The position numbers were made by a program, and so were the translations under genes. The notes under the pieces were generated by a model, which saw nothing but the letters and a program-made list of their open reading frames with translations, had not been told where the DNA came from and ran no database searches. Shown here in pieces: positions 1 to 5,621 of a DNA stretch of 5,718 nt. Numbering within the stretch: the stretch's first letter is position 1; each line of letters starts with the position of its first letter. Source of the DNA: Pseudomonadota bacterium (GTDB lineage Bacteria > Pseudomonadota > Gammaproteobacteria > UBA5335); NCBI GenBank assembly GCA_002862965.1, contig PKCW01000273.1, positions 1 to 5,718 of the forward strand, written 5' to 3'.

Positions 1-336
1 CAACACCCCCTGATCCAGGCCGACGGTCGCACCTGGATCGACGAGGACGGCGGCCTCTACGATCTCATCTTTCTCGACCCGCCGACCTTCTCCAACTCCA
101 AGCGCATGAGCGGAACCTGGGACGTGCAGCGGGATCATGCCGCGCTCATCGCATCCGTCATGGCACGTCTGGCGCCTGGCGGCCAGCTCGTCTTTTCCAC
201 CAACCACCGCCGCTTCCGGCTCGATCCGGCGGTGGCCGAGCGCTGGCGGGTGGAGGATCTGAGCCGCGCCACGCTGCCACCCGATTTCGCGCGCAACCCG
301 GCCATCCGTTGCCTCTGGCGCATCACTTGCCGTTGA
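1..336 (+). CDS. rlmL: RlmKL 23S rRNA guanine methyltransferase, C-terminal end (partial)
   Basis: The gene runs in from the left edge; 111 codons remain before TGA at 334-336. In gammaproteobacteria RlmKL is a fused, cytoplasmic, SAM-dependent enzyme that makes m2G2445 (RlmL half) and m7G2069 (RlmK half) in 23S rRNA during 50S assembly. What remains is the end of the RlmK half. The motif DPPTFSNSKRM sits at fragment residues 26-36 and is the Rossmann-fold motif IV (DPP) region. It is followed by WDVQRDH, a GGQLVFSTNHRRF strand-turn segment, and the tail DFARNPAIRCLWRIT. This matches my memory of the E. coli protein end (DFARN, then a short strand) almost position by position. The N-terminal THUMP and RlmL domains lie outside the window. 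The fragment is intact and in frame to its stop. Identity is confident; the rest of the gene cannot be judged. Confidence 0.95.
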   Translation, partial: QHPLIQADGRTWIDEDGGLYDLIFLDPPTFSNSKRMSGTWDVQRDHAALIASVMARLAPGGQLVFSTNHRRFRLDPAVAERWRVEDLSRATLPPDFARNPAIRCLWRITCR

Positions 337-370
337 CGGGACCCCGGCACCGTCGGCGGCGGTGATCCCG

Positions 371-393
371 AAACGGACCCTGGGGGTCAGTTT
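371..393 (+). terminator. Possible weak hairpin after rlmL
   Basis: The arms are AAAC plus GACCC (371-374, 376-380) and GGGTC plus GTTT (384-388, 390-393), with a TGG loop and one G/A mismatch. It lies 35 bases after the rlmL stop and is followed only by the short T-rich run GTTTGTGT. It could slow or end rlmL transcription, or be a fragment of an interspersed palindromic repeat. There is no proper U-tract, so the terminator call is tentative. Confidence 0.3.
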
Positions 394-480
394 GTGTCCG
401 CGTGCGGGAAAATCATGGCCAGCGGACCTGGGGCTTCCGCGGCGAGCACCGCTGCGCGTGGAACGTTCAGCGCAGGCAGG

Positions 481-540
481 TGAATTCAAATATTTGATAT
501 AAAAGCTTTTATTTATTGTTTGGCATGGCTTGGATATTTT
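481..540 (+). promoter_or_regulatory. AT-rich island with twin palindromes and extended -10 motif
   Basis: About 60 bases are strikingly AT-rich against GC-rich surroundings. Two perfect palindromes are separated by one base: TCAAATATTTGA (486-497) and ATAAAAGCTTTTAT (499-512). Across their junction lies TGATATAAA (495-503), an extended -10 (TGnTATAAA), with no good -35 at the expected distance. The direct repeat TTTGGCATG follows at 519-527 and 538-546, repeating every 19 bases. A plus-strand transcript from about 510 would run into the terminator at 710-740. The palindromes could be regulator-binding sites. The composition and repeats are seen directly; promoter activity is inferred. Confidence 0.4.
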
Positions 541-709
541 GGCATGCCATCTGCAATGAGTATGGCGACGGTGAGATCCACCCGGTCGCCACGACAACAA
601 CAGCCATAAAGGGACCGAGGAAAACAGAACGACATTCACCGCCAGGCATGGCCAACCAGAAGCCGGATCGACCGGACGGCGTGCAAGGAAAAAAACAAAA
701 AAAGCCGTG

Positions 710-740
710 AAGGCCCTCAACCGAGGGCCTTTCCTTTATT
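710..740. terminator. Rho-independent terminator, probably bidirectional
   Basis: A perfect 9-bp stem, AAGGCCCTC (710-718) and GAGGGCCTT (723-731), closes an AACC loop. On the plus strand it is followed by TTTCCTTTATT. On the minus strand it is followed, after six bases, by two T runs (the A-rich stretch 689-703 read in reverse). It lies 44 bases past the amidohydrolase stop and is well placed to end that minus-strand transcript. The plus-strand form is the better one and would end rlmL read-through or an unannotated small transcript starting near 510. Confidence 0.8.
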
Positions 741-774
741 CAATGCCTCGCATGCATGCCCGGCGCGCGTGAAC

Positions 775-2730
775 TCAGCCGGCAGCCCGCTGCGGCAGTT
801 CGACCGGCTTGGGCCGATCGTCGTGGCCGGGCGGGATCGTTCCGGCGCGCGTCAGGACCCGACCCAGCCGCTGGCGTCCGAAGATCGGGGTGTAACGCAC
901 GCCGTCCCAGGCCACCTGCCCCGCGATGATCACCTGCGTCACGACGCCGTCCGACCGGTTGACCATCTGTGCGCTTTCAAAGATGTCGCGATGCTGCATC
1001 ACGGTCGCGGCCTCGGCGTCGTAGGCCCGGAGCGCCTCGGGATCGATCAGGATCACGTCGGCCCGGGCGCCGAGATCGAGTGTGCCGACTTCGAGATTGA
1101 ACAGGGCCGCCGGGTCGCGGGTCAGTCGCCGGACCTGCCGGGCAACCGTCTCGAGACCGTCTTCCTGCGCGAACTTCAGGGTGCGCAGATTGCCGTCGAA
1201 GAACGCCATGTTGGTGAGGTGGGCGCCGGAGTCATTGAAGCCGGGCAGCGTGTTCTCATCGAGCAGCAACTGCTTGAGGATTCCGGGGCGGGTATTGGCC
1301 GTGGTCATTGCCCAGCGGAAGCTGCGGTCGTAACGACGCAGCAGGTGCAGCATGAACTCGGCGTCATCGACGATGGGATCGGGGAACAGGGCGAATGCCG
1401 CGCCTTCGGCCTCGCTCAGATGGCCGGTGCGTCCCTCGCTTTCCTGGAATCGCCGCAGCCGGTCGTAGATCGCCTGCATGTTCTGCCCGCGCCACTCCGG
1501 CATGTCCGGGACGGAAACGAGCTCCATGTCGGCGAGGTCGCGATTGAAGGTGGTCGGCTCGAACCCGAGCCGCCGCGCCAGCCGGGCGAGGTTGAAACCC
1601 TGTTTGCCGGACATCCAGTCTTTCCGGAAACGGGCCTGGTAGGCTGGATCGTTGAGCAGGCGCTGGCGGCCGTCGCGGTCGTCCAGTTCCAGGGCGATCA
1701 GTTCGCGAAATGCCGGGCGTTCTTCCATCAACGGCGAGGTCACGCCGTCGGCATAGACCTTGAACGGTGCCGACAGCGCCTGGAAGGCGAAACGACCCTT
1801 GAAGAGCTTTGAGTTGATCAACCGGTTGACGCGCAGCAGGCCTTTCCACGCCATGGGTTGCGATTTCAGGTCCATCGCCGCGGTGGCGGTCATGCGCAGC
1901 GGCTTGCCATAGATGCGCGCGCTGCCCATCAGCATCAAGGACAGGGTCGCCAGCTTGGCATCGGGGTTGGGCGTGAACTGGACGATGCCGTCGTGGGCGC
2001 GCACCACCTCGCACAGGGCGCGGATCTCCTTGCGCGTCGCGTGCTGGGCCGGGATGCGCTCGCCGCGGTAGGGGTCGTTGGCCAGATAGTGCAGGGGCAG
2101 TCCGTCGGTCGACAGGCCGACGTAGCCCGCCTGCATGCATTCGTCGAGCACGCGGCACATCTCGACGATCTGCGCGTCGGTCGGCTTGTCGCTCAGCGCG
2201 CCCGGCATGCCCATCACCGCCACGCGCAGCATGGTGTGCGGCACCATCGGGCAGACATTGGGCCCCAGGGCCAGCTCCTTGAAATGCTTCAGGTAGTCGA
2301 TCGGGTTGTCCCAGGTGACGTGGCCGTCGAGGGCTTTCACCAGCACCGGCTTGGGAATGTTTTCCACCCGCGCGAAACAATCGACGCTGGGGTTGTCGGC
2401 CAGGGAATCGCCCCAGCCGTAGGACTGCAGGCCGAAGGCCAGCCCCAGGCTGCAATTGCTCATGACGACCGTCGTCGTGCCGTGGCGGACCGCTTCCGGC
2501 AAGCCGGGGTCCACTTCCACTTCCAGATCGAAATGGGTGTGGATGTCGAGCAGCCCCGGCATCAGCCACTGGCCCGCGCCGTCGATCACCGTGCGGGCCA
2601 GGTGCGGCTTGAGATCGATGCCCTTGGCGACGATGCGGCCCTGATGGATGGCGACGTCATGGCTCTGCGGCGCCGCCCCGCTGCCGTCGAAAACAAGGGC
2701 GTTCTTGATCAAAAGGTCCCACGTGCTCAT
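775..2730 (-). CDS. Amidohydrolase, N-acyl-D-amino-acid deacylase-like (D-aminoacylase superfamily)
   Basis: This 651-residue protein is a metal-dependent TIM-barrel hydrolase of the amidohydrolase_3 / COG3653 type, expected to cleave an amide or cyclic amide bond; the substrate is unknown. A small N-terminal beta domain (about 1-55) opens with LIKNALVFDGSG. MPGLLDIHTHFDLE follows, with the metal-binding HxH at H64/H66, then MSNCSLG with C93 matching the metal Cys of D-aminoacylase. GLSTDG is at 206-211. FNDSGAHL at 498-505 carries the likely catalytic D500. The beta domain closes with GTLDLGARADVILIDP (549-564). The two His residues that bind zinc in classical D-aminoacylase seem absent: the matching places read GIVQFTPNPD (248-257) and PLRMTATA (277-284). 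I see no signal peptide, so it is probably cytoplasmic. The start is ATG 2730 because a strong Shine-Dalgarno lies just upstream; the frame stays open 68 codons further, but that extension is low-complexity and crosses the divergent promoter region. It is convergent with rlmL, divergent from the gene at 2962, and appears monocistronic. At 651 residues it is longer than classical D-aminoacylases (about 480). Family confident, substrate not. Confidence 0.9.
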   Translation of the reverse strand: MSTWDLLIKNALVFDGSGAAPQSHDVAIHQGRIVAKGIDLKPHLARTVIDGAGQWLMPGLLDIHTHFDLEVEVDPGLPEAVRHGTTTVVMSNCSLGLAFGLQSYGWGDSLADNPSVDCFARVENIPKPVLVKALDGHVTWDNPIDYLKHFKELALGPNVCPMVPHTMLRVAVMGMPGALSDKPTDAQIVEMCRVLDECMQAGYVGLSTDGLPLHYLANDPYRGERIPAQHATRKEIRALCEVVRAHDGIVQFTPNPDAKLATLSLMLMGSARIYGKPLRMTATAAMDLKSQPMAWKGLLRVNRLINSKLFKGRFAFQALSAPFKVYADGVTSPLMEERPAFRELIALELDDRDGRQRLLNDPAYQARFRKDWMSGKQGFNLARLARRLGFEPTTFNRDLADMELVSVPDMPEWRGQNMQAIYDRLRRFQESEGRTGHLSEAEGAAFALFPDPIVDDAEFMLHLLRRYDRSFRWAMTTANTRPGILKQLLLDENTLPGFNDSGAHLTNMAFFDGNLRTLKFAQEDGLETVARQVRRLTRDPAALFNLEVGTLDLGARADVILIDPEALRAYDAEAATVMQHRDIFESAQMVNRSDGVVTQVIIAGQVAWDGVRYTPIFGRQRLGRVLTRAGTIPPGHDDRPKPVELPQRAAG

Positions 2731-2738
2731 GCGTCTTC

Positions 2739-2746
2739 TCCTCCTC
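2739..2746 (-). promoter_or_regulatory. Ribosome binding site fixing the amidohydrolase start
   Basis: Read on the minus strand, GAGGAGGA contains a full AGGAGG (2745-2740) nine bases before ATG 2730. No comparable site precedes any start further upstream in the open frame, so translation should begin with MSTWDLL. Confidence 0.85.
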
Positions 2747-2947
2747 GTGACCGCATCCTGCGGCTTGTCGATGCGCCGGGCCGCCGCGGGCGGGGCCGGT
2801 CGTCCGTTTTCCTGACCCATCATAAGCCCGCCGCGCAATAAAAGAAAAATGCAAGTCCCGCTGGGTGACCTATGCTTTTTTCGTCCGTTCAGTGGTTTAG
2901 TGGCATCGGCCACGACCGGCATGAGGGACGACACCTAAGAACGATCA

Positions 2948-2953
2948 AGGAGG
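2948..2953 (+). promoter_or_regulatory. Ribosome binding site fixing the exported-protein start
   Basis: AGGAGG at 2948-2953 stands eight bases before ATG 2962, an ideal distance. It is only two bases before ATG 2956 and far downstream of ATG 2872, so 2962 is the preferred start. This start also puts the signal peptide at the N-terminus. Confidence 0.85.
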
Positions 2954-2961
2954 AGATGACT

Positions 2962-4455
2962 ATGGCGACATGGATGAACGTCGGGCGGTCCGCGTGGCGG
3001 GCGGTCGTGACTCTCGCGATGTTGGCTGCGGCGGCCGAGGCGGCCGAGCCAATTGCTTATGGCAAGGTGGACGCCGCGACCTTCGAGCAGGCGGTGACCG
3101 CCTACCGCAACGATCCGACCTATCTCGTCAACAACATGTCTTTGTTGCGGGCGCTCACGCCGGAACAATTGATCCAGGCGATCGAAAGGCTTGATCTGAG
3201 CCATTACAGCTATCTGTATCCGGTGGTGATCAAGGGATCCGCGGTGGCCGGATTGGCGGGGCAGAGTGTGGACCGGGTCTCGGTGATGGTGGTGCGGGGT
3301 GACCGCATGCAGCCCATCCCGTTCCAGATCGACGAGATGGATGAGAAGGGCTGGGTCTTTCTGCCGGAGGTATCGCCCAACAAGGTGCAGGGCCGCTACG
3401 GGGTCGTCGATCCGGTCGACGAAATCGTGTTCATGTACCGGGACACCGGCTATGAGCCCTACGACGCGACCCGGCACGGCGCGGTCGAAGGGCGCATCCT
3501 CAAGGAGCTGGCGTTCGAGCACGACGGCAAGCAGCGCTATGCCTATCTGGTGGAGGGCGATGCGCGCCGCAACCCGGCGGATTACGTGTCCTTCGACGCC
3601 AAGACCGGCATCTCGAACAACACCTATTTCCAGTTCCGCACGAATCCGGCGAATTTCCTGGATTTCCAGGATTTTCGTGCCAACGTGGGGCCGCGCCAGG
3701 ACAAGCGGGTGCTGGACGCCATCTACGGCGAGCTGGAGACGGGCGTTTTCACCGCCTGGCCGAAACTGCGCTTCAACACCATGGACAACATTCGCCCCGA
3801 GCTGATCTTTGCCAAGGACGGCGTGGTCCGGACCACCGGTCTGCTCAAGCTGCGCATCATCGTGGCGGGGATCCCGGTCTTCAACATCCTCTCGCAGGTC
3901 ACGATCTACGATCAGGGCATCACCCTGCCGGTCTCCATCCAGATCCCGGGTGGCGAGGTCCTGACGCGCGTGCTCAATCAGCCGCGCTTCATCCTGGCCC
4001 TGGATTTCAACGACATCCAGGGCGGGCGGGTGAATGCCGCCGGCAGCCGCGATCCGGACGGTTACGCGATCGTGGACGGCAAGTTGAGCGAACTGGAGCG
4101 CACTGCGGCCATTTCGCACGACAAGAACTGGCTGTGGATGGACAGCCGACTGGGCTGGGATGTGTTCGCACGCTTCGACATCCCGCCGGGCTGGCCTGAA
4201 GACCTGCGGCTGCTCTATGAGGACGATCCCAAGGCGACGACCCCCTGGGAGGACTTTCCGGGAGCGACGCCACGCATCGGCGTGGATGCGCGCGGATTTC
4301 CGGTCGGCAAGCTCGACATTTCGCTGACCGCCATCCTCTGGTTCCCGGACACGGTCGGCCCCGGCGGACCGAGGCGCTTCGCCGAGGAGATGCGCAGCCC
4401 GCCGACCTGGACGGCGCGTGAGGTTTCGGCGGCAAAGGTGGCGGCCACGAACTGA
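2962..4455 (+). CDS. Exported protein of unknown function with PIPFQIDE motif
   Basis: This 497-residue protein is not one I can assign to a named family. Residues 1-27 form a Sec signal peptide: a basic start with R9 and R13, a hydrophobic stretch AVVTLAMLAAAA (14-25), and a signal peptidase I site AEA before A28. There is no lipobox and no later membrane helix, so a periplasmic or secreted location is expected. Residues 35-80 look helical (FEQAVTAYRN, LTPEQLIQAIERLDLS). From about 85 on, the pattern is beta-rich and full of aromatics. Two motifs stand out: QPIPFQIDEMDEKGWVF (117-133) and VDPVDEIVFMYRDTGYEP (149-166). From memory, a similar pairing of an 'IP.QIDE..' strand with a 'DE(L/I)VFM..D.G' strand recurs in secreted beta-sandwich proteins, but I cannot name the domain. 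NWLWMDSRLGWDVFARFDIP (389-408) is another dense segment. Clusters of acidic and aromatic residues would suit carbohydrate or lipid binding; this is speculation. The gene is intact, has a strong Shine-Dalgarno, and is transcribed divergently from the amidohydrolase. Confidence 0.85.
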   Translation: MATWMNVGRSAWRAVVTLAMLAAAAEAAEPIAYGKVDAATFEQAVTAYRNDPTYLVNNMSLLRALTPEQLIQAIERLDLSHYSYLYPVVIKGSAVAGLAGQSVDRVSVMVVRGDRMQPIPFQIDEMDEKGWVFLPEVSPNKVQGRYGVVDPVDEIVFMYRDTGYEPYDATRHGAVEGRILKELAFEHDGKQRYAYLVEGDARRNPADYVSFDAKTGISNNTYFQFRTNPANFLDFQDFRANVGPRQDKRVLDAIYGELETGVFTAWPKLRFNTMDNIRPELIFAKDGVVRTTGLLKLRIIVAGIPVFNILSQVTIYDQGITLPVSIQIPGGEVLTRVLNQPRFILALDFNDIQGGRVNAAGSRDPDGYAIVDGKLSELERTAAISHDKNWLWMDSRLGWDVFARFDIPPGWPEDLRLLYEDDPKATTPWEDFPGATPRIGVDARGFPVGKLDISLTAILWFPDTVGPGGPRRFAEEMRSPPTWTAREVSAAKVAATN

Positions 4456-4490
4456 GTCTCGACCTCTGGTGGAGATGACGATGCACAAGA

Positions 4491-4519
4491 GGGACAAGGA
4501 CCGTCCCGGTCCTTGTCCC
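4491..4519. terminator. Perfect 12-bp hairpin after the exported-protein gene
   Basis: GGGACAAGGACC (4491-4502) pairs perfectly with GGTCCTTGTCCC (4508-4519) around a GTCCC loop, 35 bases past the stop at 4455. The plus strand has no T-tract after it (CGCGTGTCC); the minus strand continues TCTTGTG, slightly more terminator-like. It sits exactly between the end of the plus-strand gene and the degraded end of the minus-strand remnant, so it probably ends transcription from one or both sides or protects mRNA 3' ends. Confidence 0.6.
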
Positions 4520-4552
4520 CGCGTGTCCGCCCCGATGGGCGCGGCGAGCCCT

Positions 4553-4945
4553 TGCGTCATCGAACAATTTAAAGGTGCGACGGTTGGACCACCTGAAATC
4601 GATCGGATCCCAGTTGCCGGACCCCGACGTCGTGTAGTAGGGCGTGCCGGAGTGTTTGCCGGTGACGCCGAAGCTCCAGGTGGGAACACTTCCCAGTTCA
4701 CGGAGAAACCTGTGTCCACCGCGACGCCGCCCAGGACGGGCGTCGTGGTCACGTCGAAGTCGGGCGCGTCATACGAGGGATTCCACGCGAACGACGCGGC
4801 GTAATTGAACAGACGGCCACCGAGCATGGCCTGACCGTCCGCTGCCGCGAGTTCGGCGTCGTTCATTTCGTGCATCGCCGCGTGCGTCACGGGCGCGATG
4901 GCCGGCAATCGCAATACCGACAGATGACATTGATAGCCGGTTCAT
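4553..4945 (-). pseudogene. Frameshifted small exported protein with DAELAAADGQ motif
   Basis: Protein-like sequence is spread over two minus-strand frames. From ATG 4945 the first frame gives MNRLSMSSVGIAIAG, a good signal-peptide start. Near 4908 the sense moves to the next frame through what looks like one extra base: IAPVTHAAMHEMNDAELAAADG continues with QAMLGG, then FNYAASFAWNPSYDAPDFDV and GGVAVDTGFSVNWEV. Near 4680 sense returns to the original frame with WSFGVTGKHSGTPYY, GNWDPIDFRWSNRRTFKLFDD, ending about 4553. Frame one stops at 4769 when followed alone. The flanks share a phase and only the middle is displaced, so the two indels compensate. The motif 'D.EL....GQ' right after a signal peptide is, as I recall, typical of small secreted gammaproteobacterial proteins of the DUF6160/FilA-like kind. 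No stop follows the last recognisable residues before the 4491-4519 hairpin, so the C-terminus may be lost. The start has only a weak Shine-Dalgarno. Real decay and sequencing error cannot be told apart here. Confidence 0.6.
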
Positions 4946-4968
4946 TCTCAAGATGTGCGGCGTTGGGT

Positions 4969-4983
4969 GGACGGGCCCCGTCC
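4969..4983. repeat. Short GC-rich palindrome
   Basis: GGACGGG C CCCGTCC is a perfect 7-bp inverted repeat about the central C4976, lying 24 bases upstream of the remnant's start codon. It could be a compact hairpin or a regulator site between the remnant and dksA; nothing identifies which. Confidence 0.4.
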
Positions 4984-5019
4984 GGCCCGAGCGCTGACCG
5001 GCTGCGGCGGTTGCCGGTG

Positions 5020-5037
5020 CCCGCCTGCGGGATGACG
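5020..5037. repeat. REP-like palindromic fragment
   Basis: CCCGC CT GCGGG (5020-5031) followed by ATGACG resembles the common interspersed extragenic palindrome of the 'CCCGC..GCGGGAATGACG' type found in many proteobacteria, here a single shortened copy. The resemblance is from memory, and the short stem could arise by chance in GC-rich DNA. It lies just upstream of the dksA promoter. Confidence 0.35.
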
Positions 5038-5042
5038 AGGAG

Positions 5043-5060
5043 CGACAATTTCTCTTGTCG
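5043..5060. promoter_or_regulatory. Inverted repeat overlapping the dksA -35
   Basis: CGACAA (5043-5048) and TTGTCG (5055-5060) are perfect 6-bp inverted arms around TTTCTC. The right arm is the proposed -35 hexamer, so a dimeric regulator bound here would compete with RNA polymerase. No known factor matches with confidence. Confidence 0.4.
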
Positions 5061-5083
5061 ATCGGCGGTTGCTCTGATATACA
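5055..5083 (+). promoter_or_regulatory. dksA sigma-70 promoter
   Basis: The -35 TTGTCG (5055-5060) is separated by exactly 17 bases from the -10 TATACA (5078-5083). A TG at 5075-5076 also makes an extended -10 (TGATATACA). Transcription would start near 5090, giving an untranslated leader of about 53 bases before ATG 5143. The leader begins with a T-rich run (5091-5099). Spacing and both elements fit the consensus well. Confidence 0.75.
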
Positions 5084-5142
5084 ATCGCGGTTTATTTTTG
5101 CTCAGGCCCCCTCGGGTCCGGTGATTAGCGAGGAGTACCGCG

Positions 5143-5595
5143 ATGGCGGCCACCGATCAGACGAGCCAGCCCTCCATCAACCCCCCCGTGAAAGGCTTCG
5201 AGCCCTACCCGATCCGGGACGGCGAGGAGTACATGAACGCCGCCCAGCAGGCCCATTTCCGGGCCATACTGCAGGCGTGGAAACGGGAGCTGATGGAGGA
5301 GGTCGACCGCACCCTGCACCACATGCAGGACGAAGCCGCCAATTTTCCCGATCCCAACGACCGGGCCAGCCAGGAGTCCGACTTCAGTCTCGAGCTGCGC
5401 ACCCGCGACCGCGAGCGCAAGCTGCTGAAGAAGATCGACGAAGCCCTGGGCGCGCTGGACGCAGGGGACTACGGCTATTGCGAAAGCTGCGGCGTCGAAA
5501 TCGGCATCCGCCGCCTCGAGGCGCGCCCCACCGCCACGCAATGCGTGGACTGCAAGACGCTCGACGAGATCCGCGAGCGCCAGATGGGGGGCTGA
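5143..5595 (+). CDS. dksA: RNA polymerase-binding transcription factor DksA
   Basis: DksA binds in the secondary channel of RNA polymerase and, with ppGpp, lowers rRNA promoter activity and raises amino-acid biosynthesis promoters in the stringent response. The 150 residues match the usual length (E. coli 151). The N-terminal part ends in [12 protein letters not shown] (21-32). A long coiled coil (about 33-110) has the tip motif DPNDRA at 70-75, whose D70 and D73 correspond to the two essential tip acids (D71 and D74 in E. coli). The C-terminal zinc finger has C113, C116, C134 and C137 in the C-x2-C ... C-x2-C arrangement, and a final helix [10 protein letters not shown]. All four cysteines and both tip acids are present, so it should be a zinc-bound, fully active type rather than a Cys-poor paralogue. 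ATG 5143 has AGGAG seven bases upstream (5131-5135). It has its own promoter, and gluQ follows 32 bases after the stop, as in E. coli. Confidence 0.97.
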   Translation: MAATDQTSQPSINPPVKGFEPYPIRDGEEYMNAAQQAHFRAILQAWKRELMEEVDRTLHHMQDEAANFPDPNDRASQESDFSLELRTRDRERKLLKKIDEALGALDAGDYGYCESCGVEIGIRRLEARPTATQCVDCKTLDEIRERQMGG

Positions 5596-5621
5596 ACCCC
5601 GTCACCGCTGTGCCGGAAGCC

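Larger units (their letters stand above)
337..774. other. Intergenic region between convergent rlmL and amidohydrolase
   Basis: This 438-base stretch lies between two converging genes and has no well-supported protein gene. An open frame from TTG 516 (first ATG 525) to TGA 710 gives a 61-64 residue product with a basic tail, GKKQKKP. It has no Shine-Dalgarno sequence ahead of either start and no recognisable domain. The stretch contains a weak hairpin at 371-393, the 8-bp palindrome GAACGTTC at 461-468, an AT-rich island at about 481-540, an A-rich run at 689-703 and a strong terminator hairpin at 710-731. GCATGCATGC at 750-759 is a small palindrome just past the amidohydrolase stop. Confidence 0.6.
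2731..2961. promoter_or_regulatory. Divergent intergenic promoter region
   Basis: These 231 bases separate the start codons of the amidohydrolase (leftward) and the exported protein (rightward), so both promoters must lie here. For the leftward gene the best -10 is TATGAT on the minus strand (2824-2819), with a poor T-rich -35. For the rightward gene, TATGCT (2871-2876) is followed by a T run but has no recognisable -35. The centre (2838-2855) is A-rich. A small inverted repeat, GTGGC ATCG GCCAC (2900-2913), lies between the rightward -10 candidate and the start and could be an operator or leader hairpin. Weak consensus matches suggest activator dependence or another sigma factor; I cannot identify a specific regulator site. 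Confidence 0.45.

Noticed and set aside
516..710. A 64-codon ORF in the rlmL-amidohydrolase gap
   Set aside because: TTG or ATG starts without a Shine-Dalgarno, no domain, and composition shifting abruptly along its length; treated as a possible RNA region instead.
769..1812. A 347-codon plus-strand open frame opposite the amidohydrolase
   Set aside because: Antisense shadow of a gene with clear motifs; its translation has no recognisable domain and the ribosome site is poor.
1858..2841. A 327-codon plus-strand open frame opposite the amidohydrolase 5' half
   Set aside because: His-, Arg- and Gln-rich low-complexity translation, another antisense shadow.
2731..2934. 68-codon N-terminal extension of the amidohydrolase
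   Set aside because: The frame is open but carries no conserved sequence, crosses the divergent promoter region, and the strong AGGAGG sits directly before ATG 2730.
2872..2961. 30-codon N-terminal extension of the exported protein from ATG 2872
   Set aside because: It would bury the signal peptide and the AGGAGG inside the coding region; ATG 2962 has the ideal ribosome-site spacing.
4481..4804. Plus-strand ORF starting MHKRDKDRPGP after a GGTGGAG sequence
   Set aside because: The ribosome-site match is tempting, but the start runs through the 12-bp hairpin and the rest is antisense to the remnant, with no protein-like pattern.
2935..4914. A 659-codon minus-strand open frame antisense to the exported-protein gene
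   Set aside because: It is rich in Arg, His and Asp with no domain pattern, typical of antisense frames in GC-rich genes. Only its first part (about 4908-4680) belongs to the remnant described as a pseudogene.
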